Assembly: GCA_963711255.1 (NCBI GenBank)
Contig: CAVQDO010000023.1
Location: 124,001-188,000 of the forward strand
Reading direction: 5' to 3'
DNA: 64,000 nucleotides
Source: GCA-2746365 sp963711255
GTDB taxonomy: Bacteria; Pseudomonadota; Gammaproteobacteria; SZUA-229
The notes under the pieces were generated by a model. That model did not search any database, was not told the origin of the DNA, and worked only from the letters and a program-made list of their open reading frames with translations. The translations under genes were made by a program, and so were the position numbers. The first letter of the stretch is position 1; each line of letters opens with the position of its first letter. Shown here one piece after another: positions 28,534-37,723 of the stretch.

Positions 28534-29580
28534 TTAGATACTGAAAATTGCAGTTTTTGACTGTTTTCCTTCAATTTCCTGTACCAGCCTGGGTACCAGG
28601 TAGCCGGGCAGTTTCTGCTCCATTTCTTTTTTTATAGTGAGCGCTTGTTCCCGGCCGGTCTTGAAATGCATGGCGCCAGCCACCGGGTCGAGCAGGTGCA
28701 GGTAGTAAGGCAGGGTGTTGCATTCAAATAATCGCCTGCTAAGTGCGACTAAACTCTCGGCATTGTCGTTTATACCTTTGAGCAGAACACTCTGATTTAG
28801 CAGGCAAATTCCTGCTTTGTGCAATAGCTGGAGTTTGTCGTATTCCGCATTTTTCAGTTCATTGGCGTGATTGCTGTGTATCACCATAACAACCTGAAAT
28901 CTTGTTGTGCGTAATAATTCCAGCAATCCATGATTAATACGGTCAGGTAACACAACCGGCAGGCGGGTATGGATTCTTAGTGTTTTGATGTGTTCAATGT
29001 CTTCAAGTCGGGCAATGAGAGCGCCTAGTTTGCTGTTATCCAGCACTAGCGGGTCGCCCCCGCTTAATATGATTTCATCAATCTCGGTATGGCTGGATAA
29101 ATAATCAAGAACCCCCTGAAGCGCTTTTTGCGAATACGACGATTGTTGGTAGGGGTAATGTCGGCGGAAACAGTAACGGCAATGAATCGCGCAGGCGGCT
29201 GTGGTTATGAGTAAGGCGCGGCCATGATATTTGTGCAGCAGGCCCTGACCTGCCTGGGCATTGATGTCGCCGACAGGGTCGAGCAGCCCGGGCTGTTGAA
29301 TTGTCGGCTGTTTCTCCAGAGCTAGCGGTAATACCTGCAGCAGTAAGGGGTCGTTGATATTGCCCGGTTCTATCTTGCTAATATAGGCATCGGTAGCCAT
29401 ACATTTAAATTCAGCTGCGAGATCTATGTGCTTTAGGTGCTGGCCAAGCTGAAGCCGGGTGAGCAGCGCTTCGGCAGACGTGGTTGCCTGTGACAGCTGT
29501 TTTTTCCAGCTCGATTCTGAGGTGTCAGGTGTCGAGCATGATAGCGAGCGCGTGTTAACTATTTTGGCGGGTAGTGACAT
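28534..29580 (-). CDS. epmB: EF-P lysine 2,3-aminomutase EpmB
   Basis: Radical SAM enzyme of the KamA family that converts lysine to (R)-beta-lysine for the modification of elongation factor P. 348 residues; the cluster motif CxxxCxxC is Cys130, Cys134 and Cys137, within 'CAIHCRYCFRRHYPY'. 'EIILSGGDPLVLDN' is the SAM-binding GGDP motif. It diverges from efp with only 84 bases between starts, and its downstream neighbours are the PilZ-like and FimX-like genes. Confidence 0.93.
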   Translation of the reverse strand: MSLPAKIVNTRSLSCSTPDTSESSWKKQLSQATTSAEALLTRLQLGQHLKHIDLAAEFKCMATDAYISKIEPGNINDPLLLQVLPLALEKQPTIQQPGLLDPVGDINAQAGQGLLHKYHGRALLITTAACAIHCRYCFRRHYPYQQSSYSQKALQGVLDYLSSHTEIDEIILSGGDPLVLDNSKLGALIARLEDIEHIKTLRIHTRLPVVLPDRINHGLLELLRTTRFQVVMVIHSNHANELKNAEYDKLQLLHKAGICLLNQSVLLKGINDNAESLVALSRRLFECNTLPYYLHLLDPVAGAMHFKTGREQALTIKKEMEQKLPGYLVPRLVQEIEGKQSKTAIFSI

Positions 29581-29664
29581 TCTGGGCGTGTGTTGTATAT
29601 GTTATGAGGAATTCAGGGTAATATACCGCCAAATTTAATTAGTACAGAAAGGCAAAAGTTTAAC

Positions 29665-30228
29665 ATGGCAACGTACAGTACAAACCAGTTTAAGAATGGC
29701 TTGAAAATCATCCTTGATAACGATCCCTGTTCCATTACTGAAAATAACGTGGTGAAACCGGGTAAAGGACAGGCATTTAATAAAGTTAAAGCAAAAAATC
29801 TGCGTACCGGCAGGATGCTTGAACGCACCTTTAAATCCACGGAGTCGGTTGAGGCCGCTGATGTCGATGAAATGAACGTGGAATACTTATACAGTGATGG
29901 TGAATACTGGCACTTCATGGAGCCAAGCAGTTTTGAACAGTACGCTGCCGATGCCGTTGCTGTTGGCGATGCGGTCAAATGGATAAAGGGTCAGGAAGTT
30001 TGTGTGATGACATTATGGGATGGATCGCCATTGAATATTGCGCCGCCAAACTTTGTTGAGCTGGCCGTTGCGCAAACCGATCCGGGTTTAAAAGGTGATA
30101 CCGCGCAGGGTGCGACTAAACCGGCGACACTGGAGACGGGAACGGAAGTCAAAGTACCGCTGTTTATTGATGTAGGTGATATTTTAAAAATTGATACTCG
30201 TAATGGAGAGTATGTCTCCCGGGCCTGA
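29665..30228 (+). CDS. efp: Elongation factor P
   Basis: Translation factor that rescues ribosomes stalled at proline runs. 187 residues in three beta domains. The modified lysine is Lys34 in 'PGKGQ', consistent with EpmA/EpmB beta-lysylation, since both enzymes are adjacent. A GAAAGG ribosome binding site precedes the ATG. The stop overlaps the epmA start (TGATG), so the two are coupled. Pro-rich proteins in this window (the RND tail, 36961-37560, 42675-43883) are plausible EF-P clients. Confidence 0.97.
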   Translation: MATYSTNQFKNGLKIILDNDPCSITENNVVKPGKGQAFNKVKAKNLRTGRMLERTFKSTESVEAADVDEMNVEYLYSDGEYWHFMEPSSFEQYAADAVAVGDAVKWIKGQEVCVMTLWDGSPLNIAPPNFVELAVAQTDPGLKGDTAQGATKPATLETGTEVKVPLFIDVGDILKIDTRNGEYVSRA

Positions 30229-31298
30229 TGTCGGAGCAGAATAAAGCCGTGATCGATGATAAGGCCGGTAATGATGTCATTGAGCAGGAAGGTATCAGCG
30301 ACTGGCAGAGCAGGGCGGATTATGAAGTGCTGCTGGAAAGGGCCCTGATGTTAAAAAACATCAGGGCTTTTTTTGATGGCAAAGGGGTTATAGAAGTAGA
30401 AACACCGCTGCTGTCCCATAGCGCTACCACCGATCCGCACCTGGAAAGTCTGTGGTCCCGTTTTGCTGAACAGAAATGTTATTTAAATACCTCGCCGGAA
30501 TATGCCATGAAGCGTTTGCTGGCGCAATGGAAGCAGCCTGTCTACCAGGTCTGTAAGGCGTTTCGTGATGATGAGCTGGGAACAAATCATAATCCGGAAT
30601 TCACTATGCTGGAATGGTATCGGCCGAACTTTAGTATGCAGCAGCTTATGGATGAACTTGCTGAACTGGTCGGCACATTGTGCCGCTTATCGTCTCTGTT
30701 TACGGGAGGCGTACCGGTGTTTGAGCGTCTGAGCTATCAGCAGGCATTCGAGAAATGCACGGGTATTAATCCTCACCGGGCAACGGCAACTGACTGCTAT
30801 CAATTTGCGCTTTCAAATAATATTGAAATACCACAGGGACTGGGTGATGGTTCTGCGCTCAAGGATGATGTTGATGAATGGCTGGACTGGCTGCTGCTGC
30901 AGTGCGTCTTTCCCACATTTTCGAAACAGGGTTTTACCTTTCTTTGTGATTACCCCGTCAGTCAGTGTGCGCTGGCAAAAATTGCAGATGCCGAGCCGCC
31001 ATCCGGGGGAAGGGTTGCGAAACGCTTTGAATTATTTTTTGGTGAAGTTGAGCTGGCTAACGGTTTTTATGAATTGACTGATGGCGAAGAGCAATTGCAG
31101 CGCTTTAAAAAGGAAAACAGTCTGCGACAGAAATCGGGAGGAGCGGCTGCCACTATTGACGATAACTTTATTGCTGCTTTAGATTATGGTTTGCCGGATT
31201 GTTCTGGTGTGGCACTTGGGCTTGATCGTTTGTTGATGGTGCTGGCAAACCGAACACGGATAAACCAGGTGTTGTCATTTTCATGGGAAAATTGTTAA
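30228..31298 (+). CDS. epmA: EF-P--(R)-beta-lysine ligase EpmA
   Basis: Class II LysRS paralogue lacking the anticodon-binding domain; it attaches beta-lysine to Lys34 of EF-P. 356 residues, about 30 longer than E. coli EpmA owing to an N-terminal extension (roughly residues 1-25). Visible motifs are 'VIEVETPLLS', motif 2 'FRDDELGTNHNPEFTMLEW' and motif 3 'GVALGLDRLLM'. Its ATG overlaps the efp stop by one base. Confidence 0.95.
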   Translation: MSEQNKAVIDDKAGNDVIEQEGISDWQSRADYEVLLERALMLKNIRAFFDGKGVIEVETPLLSHSATTDPHLESLWSRFAEQKCYLNTSPEYAMKRLLAQWKQPVYQVCKAFRDDELGTNHNPEFTMLEWYRPNFSMQQLMDELAELVGTLCRLSSLFTGGVPVFERLSYQQAFEKCTGINPHRATATDCYQFALSNNIEIPQGLGDGSALKDDVDEWLDWLLLQCVFPTFSKQGFTFLCDYPVSQCALAKIADAEPPSGGRVAKRFELFFGEVELANGFYELTDGEEQLQRFKKENSLRQKSGGAAATIDDNFIAALDYGLPDCSGVALGLDRLLMVLANRTRINQVLSFSWENC

Positions 31299-31338
31299 CG
31301 GAAACCCACCACGTCACACTTGTTTAGCAGTTTTTGAT

Positions 31339-31352
31339 ATGACTTACATCAA
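31339..31352 (+). promoter_or_regulatory. Possible FNR/Anr-type box
   Basis: ATGACTTACATCAA matches the TTGAT-N4-ATCAA consensus at 8 of 10 defined positions. It lies about 210 bases upstream of the adaptor gene, in the 264-base gap after epmA, which otherwise shows only AT-rich sequence. Confidence 0.3.
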
Positions 31353-31562
31353 AAAAACCTGCATATTTGTCAGATTTTATAATTAAATGCTAAAAAAAAT
31401 AGTTTGTGATTTTTATTTATAGTGCCGAGTGTCGATAAGTTGCCGAAAAACCTTGCAATTTTCGTTGTCACAGGGCATTCTTGATTTTTATAACGTAACT
31501 CATTGTGCATGAGTGCGTTTACTCATTATTTTGCGTAAATGAACATGAAGGTAGCTTTGAGC

Positions 31563-32708
31563 ATGTCAAGAATAAGTCCAGTTAAATTCTATTTTTATCT
31601 TTCACTAACGCTCATTTCCGGTTGGTCAGCACAGTTGCAGGCAGATAATGTAATTACGGTTGGTGTTGCTCCGCATGGTGGTTACGTCATTCTTGGTGGC
31701 AGTGTTATTCCGCTTAAAGAGGTTACTCTTTCAGCACAAATGCCGGGACGCATTGTAAGTATTGCCGGTGAAGAAGGTGATGTTTTTACTGCGGGTACTG
31801 AACTGGTAAAGATAAATGATGATGATCTGCAGGCAAAGAAAGTTGCTGCCGAAGCGCAGATAAGTTCAGCCCAGAATTCTATGCAGAATGCGCAGGTTCA
31901 ATACAATCGTGAATTGTGGAACCCGCGCGTTTATAACCCGCGTCCTATGGCGGGCATGGGCATGCCTTCAATGTTTGATGGTTTTTTTGATAATGGAGTC
32001 ATGCCGGGTAGTAACAGCGGCAATAAAAGCATTGAAAGACATGCTGATCTGGTTACACAGGGAACACAGGTTTCATCATCACGTTCACAGTTGACAGAGG
32101 CAGAATCTGCTTTACGTGCTATCAATGCAAAATTGCGAGATACCAAATCGATAGCTCCTTTTGACGGCATTATCATGCAAAAAATGATCGAGATTGGTGA
32201 TACCGTTCAGCCTGGGCAGCCGCTCATCGTTTTTTCATATTCAAAATTCTTGCGTATACAGGCGGAAGTGCCGGCCAGGTTGATGCCCGGTCTGCAGAAA
32301 GGCATGGTTGTTCCGGCCAGGCTTGATGTCGGTAATACACAGATTAATGCACGTGTTGCTCAAATCTCTCCGATAGCCGATAACAAACAGCATACCGTGA
32401 CGGTAAAATTTGATTTGCCTGAAGGTGTTCCTGGTGGCGCAGGGATGTATGCCGAAGTTATGATACCTGATATCAATTCACCCACTCGTGCACTGCCTGT
32501 AATACCAAAATCTGCTATCAGTAAACGAGGCAGTTTGCCTTCGGTCCAGGTACTTGATGAAAACAATGTGCCCAAGATGCGTTTGATTCGCACGGGTATC
32601 GAAATAGGTAACGATACTGTCATCGTGCTTTCCGGTATCAAACCCGGGGAAAGAATTCTGACCAATAGCGAAGAACCTAAGCCACCAATGCCATGGGGTG
32701 GCCAGTAG
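31563..32708 (+). CDS. RND efflux periplasmic adaptor (HlyD/MFP family)
   Basis: Membrane-fusion subunit linking an inner-membrane RND pump to an outer-membrane channel. ATG 31563 is preferred (GAAGG upstream; it begins a Sec signal peptide of about 26 residues); ATG 31539 is also open. The lipoyl halves ('GRIVSIAGEEGDVFTAGTEL' and 'APFDGIIMQKMIEIGDTV') flank the coiled-coil hairpin. That hairpin carries an unusual insertion at residues 120-152, rich in Met, Pro, Gly and Phe ('PMAGMGMPSMFDG'). Met clusters can bind Cu(I), but metal transport is only a guess. The RND gene follows 157 bases later. Confidence 0.85.
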   Translation: MSRISPVKFYFYLSLTLISGWSAQLQADNVITVGVAPHGGYVILGGSVIPLKEVTLSAQMPGRIVSIAGEEGDVFTAGTELVKINDDDLQAKKVAAEAQISSAQNSMQNAQVQYNRELWNPRVYNPRPMAGMGMPSMFDGFFDNGVMPGSNSGNKSIERHADLVTQGTQVSSSRSQLTEAESALRAINAKLRDTKSIAPFDGIIMQKMIEIGDTVQPGQPLIVFSYSKFLRIQAEVPARLMPGLQKGMVVPARLDVGNTQINARVAQISPIADNKQHTVTVKFDLPEGVPGGAGMYAEVMIPDINSPTRALPVIPKSAISKRGSLPSVQVLDENNVPKMRLIRTGIEIGNDTVIVLSGIKPGERILTNSEEPKPPMPWGGQ

Positions 32709-32865
32709 CAAGGTATTGTTTTCACGTCAGATAATTTTATCGTGCCCTGAAGAGTAAAGCGTTCAGAGTAGTAATGAGTTGTCTTGTGTGTTTTCCTCAG
32801 CTTCATGTTGAGTGTTAAATGATGAGCGTTAAACAACAGCCAGATAATAGAGTGATTGTTAGAAA

Positions 32866-35800
32866 ATGACTGACCAATTGGATAAAGATCAAGATAAAGA
32901 TAAAGATGAAGACCTGAAATGTGATGTTCCACCATCGGCATCGATTGGCGGTAAAGATCTCGGTCTTGCCGGTAATATAGCAAAAACTTTTATTAATTCA
33001 CCTGTGACTCCGATGTTGTTAATAGCAACACTGCTTATCGGAATTAGTGGTTTGATCTTCACGCCAAGACAGGAAGATCCGCAGATTTCTGTCCCTATGA
33101 TAGATATCTTTGTTTCCTATCCAGGTACTTCTGCTTCGCAGGTAGAAAGTCTGGTAACCGACCCGCTAGAAAGGCTGATGGATGAAATTCCAGGCGTGCG
33201 TCATACTTTTTCTGCTACACAGCGCGGTAATGCTATCGTTACTGTGCAGTTTTACGTGGGTGAAGATCTCGGTGAATCCATTGTTAAAGTAAACGATAAA
33301 ATTCGTTCGAACATGGACATGATGCCGCCCGATGTTTTACGACCCCTGGTTAAACCGGTTGCGATTGATGATGTGCCAACTGTGGCGGTTACGCTATGGT
33401 CGAAAGAAGTTGATGATAGTACCCTGCGTATTCTTGGTAATGATGTGCTGCAGGAGCTTGGGCAGGTTGTAAATACCGGTAAAGGTTTTGTCGTTGCAGG
33501 GCGTGCTGATCAGATTCGGGTAGAGGTATTGCCTGAGCGACTGGCAGGCTACGGTATTAGTTTGCAGCAGGTGGCGGGTGCTATAACTGCGGCCAATTCG
33601 CAGCAAAATGTTGGCGCGGTTGAGGCTGGCAGTACTTCATTTACCGTGTACTCAGGTTCATTCTTGCGTACAGCTGCAGATATTGAGCGTCTGGTTGTAG
33701 GCATGAACCATGGGGCGCCCGTTTATATGCAGGATGTGGCTGAAGTGTTTCATGGCCCTGAAGACGCTAATAATATTTCTTCCTATTATGCAGGGCCGGC
33801 TTACGAAGGTATTGAGCGACCTACCGGAGATCCTGCGGTAACCATTGCGATAGCCAAAAAAGAAGGAGCAAATGGTGTAACCGTTTCAAAATCAATTTTG
33901 AAAAAACTGGAAGAATTAAAAGGCACTATCATTCCAGATAACGTACATGTGGAGATCACGCGAGACTACGGCAAATCGGCCAATGATAAAGTTAACGAGT
34001 TGCTGAGTGCAATGTTCGAAGCGACCGCAGCTGTCGCGATATTATGTTTGATTGGTTTGGGTTTTCGAGCGGCTTTTGTAGTGGTAACCGTTATTCCTGT
34101 GGTTATCCTGATTACTATCTGGTGGGCGTGGATGGTGGATTACACTATTGACCGCGTCAGTATGTTCGCATTGATTTTCTCTATTGGTATTCTGGTAGAC
34201 GATGCCACCGTGGTGGTGGAAAATATCTTCAGGCATTGGCTCATTAAAGGGCGAACCACTCTCGCTGATGCGGTTGATGCAGTTCGTGAAGTGGGTAATC
34301 CAACTATTTTGGCGACCTTTACCATTATCGCCGCACTGTTGCCTATGGGCTGGGTGAGCGGCATGATGGGCCCCTATATGCGCCCGATTCCAGTGATGGG
34401 CGCGTCAGCCATGTTTTTCTCATTGATTGCAGCATTTATTTTTACGCCGTGGTTTGCGGTGCGCGTTCGTCCGCAGTTGGAGGCTTTGAAAAAAGCCGAG
34501 AAACGAGAAGAGAAAACTCGCAAATTTGTTGCCGCTCTTTATCGCCCTCTCATTATGCCGCTGGTAAACAGCCGCAGGCTTGGTATCTTTTTCCTGATTG
34601 GTATTATCTGTGTTACCGCGATGACAATGTTGTTATTTTACCCAACGCAGTGGGTCGCGGTGAAAATGTTGCCGTTTGATAACAAACCAGAATTCAGTGT
34701 CGTTATTAATATGCCGGAAGGAACAGCAATGCCGGTTACGGCTAACCTGGCCCATGAGCTGGCAACTGCAATTAACCAGATGCCGGAAGTAGAAGCGGTG
34801 CAGAGTTATGCGGGTACAGCACAGCCATTCAACTTTAATGGCATGGTCAGGCACTATTATCTGCGAAAACAACCCTGGCATGGCGATTTACTGGTGATGT
34901 TGAAAGAGAAACATGAACGAGAGAAAAGCAGTCACCAGATAGCAGAAGAAGCGCGCGCTTTATTAACGCCCATAGCGCAACGCGCAGGTGGTCGTATAGC
35001 GATTGTTGAAATGCCTCCGGGTCCACCTGTATTGCAAACCGTGGTGGCTGAAATTCATGGCCCAGACGCAAAGACGCGACGCGAAGTTGCCAGCAAAATG
35101 ACAGAGTTTTTTGAAAAAGCCGGTGGTGTTGTGGATGTAGATAATTACATGAATGAGCCTTCCCAGCATTGGCGTTTCGAAGTGAATAAAGAAAAGGCGA
35201 TCCGCCGTGGTGTTACTGTTGACAGCATCAATGGAACATTGGCGATGGCAATGGGTGGTTTCAAACTGGGTGATGTGAAACGCGCCTCAGTAATAGAGCC
35301 TACTTATATTGTGATTCAGGTACCAATGGCAACGCGTTCACAGGTTAATCAGCTAAGTAACTTGCCCATGGTGACTTCCGATGGGACTATTGCCCCTCTG
35401 GGTGAACTGGGTCGTTTTATGCTTGAGTCGAATGAACCCATTATCTGGCACAAAGATTTGCGCGATGTTGAATTTGTTGTCGGTGAGATGGAGGGTCGTC
35501 TGGGTGCGCCGATTTACGGTATGTTCAATGTAGAAGAATTTACCGATCAGTACACCACGCCTGATGGTGTCATCATGGAAGGCATGCCAATGAACCTGAT
35601 TGGTCCACCTGACAGTGACACAAATTCAGGCTTCGAGTGGACTGGCGAATGGACTGTAACTTATGAAACATTCCGTGACATGGGGATTGCATTCATGGCA
35701 GCCCTGATATTGATTTATGGTTTGATTGTCTGGGAGTTCCGTGATTTTGCACTGGCGGGCCTGATCATGTCGCCCATTCCGCTAACCATGATTGGTATCG

Positions 35801-36477
35801 TACCTGGACACTGGTTTCATGGCGCTGAATTTACCGCTACATCGATGATCGGTATGATCGCGTTGGGTGGAATTATCGTGCGGCAATCGATTCTAATTGT
35901 CGAGTTTGTGAAGATTGAAGTAGCGAAAGGTGTTCCAGTTAAAGAAGCCGCTGTTAACGGTGCGGAAATACGTATGCGGCCGATTTTCATTACTTCACTG
36001 ACCTTGATGGCAGGTGCTTTTGCTATCCTTGACGATCCTATCTTTAACGGCATGGCGATAAGCCTGTTATGGGGCGCGGGTGTTGGCACCCTGATGGCCG
36101 TTATTGTCATCCCGATGGGTTGTATCAGCAGCCGTGAAAACTTCTATTATGAAACATCGGATTCAGGTGAACGGGTGATTAGTAGTAAATTTGAAGAAAT
36201 TGAAGGGGTAAAACCTTATCTGAATAACCTGCCCGAAGCCGAGGCTGAATATAAAGTACCGCTTTGGATGCGTATTTACAGTATTATAGTCAGTATTGTC
36301 GGCTGGCTATTTGTTATTGGCCAGATGATATTTAATCTCCTGCGAATGCTGTTTGGTATGGTAGTCGGTATGTTTGGTTCTGATTCAGAACCGCCTTCAC
36401 CGCCCGCATCAACACCGCCAGCATCAACGCCACCGACTCCGGCCACCTCCAGCTCCGCCGGCATCGCCAGCTTCTGA
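32866..36477 (+). CDS. RND transporter permease, C-terminus probably frameshifted
   Basis: AcrB/HAE1-type proton-driven pump. The open frame is 1203 residues against about 1030-1050 for AcrB. Core features include 'FINSPVTPMLLIATLL' (TM1), porter-domain 'ETPGVR'-like 'EIPGVRHTFSATQRG', TM4 'GILVDDATVVVENIFRH' and the mirrored second half. After the twelfth segment come about 35 further hydrophobic residues, then a Pro/Ala/Ser/Thr run that stops at 36477. In the next frame coding continues as a Lys/Ala/Pro-rich tail to 36940, so one base is probably lost or gained within 36410-36450. The substrate is unknown. It pairs with the upstream adaptor; no TolC-like gene is nearby. Confidence 0.88.
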   Translation: MTDQLDKDQDKDKDEDLKCDVPPSASIGGKDLGLAGNIAKTFINSPVTPMLLIATLLIGISGLIFTPRQEDPQISVPMIDIFVSYPGTSASQVESLVTDPLERLMDEIPGVRHTFSATQRGNAIVTVQFYVGEDLGESIVKVNDKIRSNMDMMPPDVLRPLVKPVAIDDVPTVAVTLWSKEVDDSTLRILGNDVLQELGQVVNTGKGFVVAGRADQIRVEVLPERLAGYGISLQQVAGAITAANSQQNVGAVEAGSTSFTVYSGSFLRTAADIERLVVGMNHGAPVYMQDVAEVFHGPEDANNISSYYAGPAYEGIERPTGDPAVTIAIAKKEGANGVTVSKSILKKLEELKGTIIPDNVHVEITRDYGKSANDKVNELLSAMFEATAAVAILCLIGLGFRAAFVVVTVIPVVILITIWWAWMVDYTIDRVSMFALIFSIGILVDDATVVVENIFRHWLIKGRTTLADAVDAVREVGNPTILATFTIIAALLPMGWVSGMMGPYMRPIPVMGASAMFFSLIAAFIFTPWFAVRVRPQLEALKKAEKREEKTRKFVAALYRPLIMPLVNSRRLGIFFLIGIICVTAMTMLLFYPTQWVAVKMLPFDNKPEFSVVINMPEGTAMPVTANLAHELATAINQMPEVEAVQSYAGTAQPFNFNGMVRHYYLRKQPWHGDLLVMLKEKHEREKSSHQIAEEARALLTPIAQRAGGRIAIVEMPPGPPVLQTVVAEIHGPDAKTRREVASKMTEFFEKAGGVVDVDNYMNEPSQHWRFEVNKEKAIRRGVTVDSINGTLAMAMGGFKLGDVKRASVIEPTYIVIQVPMATRSQVNQLSNLPMVTSDGTIAPLGELGRFMLESNEPIIWHKDLRDVEFVVGEMEGRLGAPIYGMFNVEEFTDQYTTPDGVIMEGMPMNLIGPPDSDTNSGFEWTGEWTVTYETFRDMGIAFMAALILIYGLIVWEFRDFALAGLIMSPIPLTMIGIVPGHWFHGAEFTATSMIGMIALGGIIVRQSILIVEFVKIEVAKGVPVKEAAVNGAEIRMRPIFITSLTLMAGAFAILDDPIFNGMAISLLWGAGVGTLMAVIVIPMGCISSRENFYYETSDSGERVISSKFEEIEGVKPYLNNLPEAEAEYKVPLWMRIYSIIVSIVGWLFVIGQMIFNLLRMLFGMVVGMFGSDSEPPSPPASTPPASTPPTPATSSSAGIASF

Positions 36478-36940
36478 GGTTGAGGATAAGCCGGAGAAAA
36501 AAATCACTAAAAAGTCTACAGTGACTAAAAAGAGTGCGGCTAAAAAAACAGTAGCAAAGAAAATAGCGAATAAACCAGTTGCGCCTGTAAAAAAAGCGCC
36601 TAAGAACGAGGTCCTTAAAAAAGCGGTTTCTGATATTGAAGCGCCTGTAACGGCGGCACCTGAAAAAGCTGCTTCAGAAAAAGTCGTTCCAGAACAAGTA
36701 GTTCCAGAACAAGCTGCTCCGGAAAAAGTCGTTCCGGAAAAAGCTGCACCTGAGCAGAAAATGGTTGCCCAAAAGCCGGTTACTGTAAAGAAAGTGGCTA
36801 AGAAAAAGTCTACCACTAAAGTGGCGACTCAGGCAGCAGCTAAGCCGACGACGGTTAAAAAGATTGCTGTTAAGAAAGCACCATCGAAAAAATCACCACC
36901 AGCTGGTCGTCGCGGTATTCGATTGAAGGACGATGGTTAA
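36374..36940 (+). other. Displaced Lys/Ala/Pro-rich C-terminal tail of the RND protein
   Basis: This frame is +1 relative to the RND gene. Its first ~25 codons are nonsense-like (Arg/His/Gln) because they overlap the true Pro-rich coding of the RND gene. From about 36440 it reads 'PPAPPASPASEVEDKPEKK' and then about 155 residues of Lys/Ala/Val/Pro repeats, with EKVVPE and EQAAPE units at 36660-36760, ending 'RRGIRLKDDG'. There is no independent start or ribosome binding site at the beginning of the meaningful part. Best explained as the RND C-terminus after a frameshift. Confidence 0.6.
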
Positions 36941-36960
36941 ACCTAATAAGAGGTGTAATT

Positions 36961-37560
36961 ATGTTTTGTAACACTGGTATTGATTACGTCATAAAAGTGG
37001 CTGTAGCCGTTCTGTTGTCTCAATCATTGCTTGTATATGCAAAAGATCAGGCTATAAATGCCTCTGAACCAGTAGTGAACGCAGCACCTGAATCTAGCAT
37101 TAAAGCCCGACAGCAAGTACGTGGCTTACCTCGGTGGCCTGAGCATCGGCGGTCACGCATGATGGCAGAGATGCCGCCACCACCACCATCAGGTCCTTAT
37201 ATGTCCTCAGCATTAAGTGGTTCTTCTATTGAAGGACTGTCATTTGATGATGATAAATCTGCAATGAAATTTGAACCTCCCGCTCAGCGGATGGAAGCAT
37301 TTGGTCCAGATACTCCCTGGCCAGGTAACTCAAATTCACTTAATCGATGGGTGCCTGAAAAAGGCTATAACTATGTGCAGCCGGTTGTAAAAAAACAACC
37401 ATACCCGGGTGTGCGATATGATTTTCCGGTAAATTATACTGACGGGTATAACCGAGGTCCGGGTATGAACATGCCTGGTATGAGAGGATCTTATGTGCAA
37501 AGGCCTAACACTGCTCCACCGGGGTATAGTCGGGGATATAATGCCCCCGCACAGAGGTGA
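36961..37560 (+). CDS. Exported Pro/Gly/Asn/Tyr-rich protein
   Basis: A 199-residue protein of no family known to me. GAGGTG precedes the ATG. An N-terminal hydrophobic stretch ending 'LLVYA' (about residue 27) is a Sec signal peptide. The mature part is low-complexity: a PPPPP run, 'FEPPAQRME' and 'PDTPWPGNSNSLNRW', then a Tyr/Asn/Gly/Pro-rich tail ('GYNRGPGMNMPGMRG', 'PPGYSRGYN'). The composition resembles the sulfur-globule-like protein at 38646. It starts 20 bases after the RND tail and so may share its transcript. Confidence 0.65.
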   Translation: MFCNTGIDYVIKVAVAVLLSQSLLVYAKDQAINASEPVVNAAPESSIKARQQVRGLPRWPEHRRSRMMAEMPPPPPSGPYMSSALSGSSIEGLSFDDDKSAMKFEPPAQRMEAFGPDTPWPGNSNSLNRWVPEKGYNYVQPVVKKQPYPGVRYDFPVNYTDGYNRGPGMNMPGMRGSYVQRPNTAPPGYSRGYNAPAQR

Positions 37561-37723
37561 ACCGGTGTTTATCCTTGCTAAGTTGATGATGGGAGCGATG
37601 TCTTCTGACAGAAACTGTACATAGAGGAACACGACCAAATTTATAGATATTTAAAGCTGATAACTGTGCGATTTGGTAAAATGCATTGTCTGAGTATGTA
37701 ATCGATTTTTCAGGATATGCTTA

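Noticed and set aside
32360..32983. 207-residue minus-strand frame across the adaptor-RND junction
   Set aside because: Runs antisense to the adaptor 3' end and RND 5' end and has no signal or homology that I recognise.
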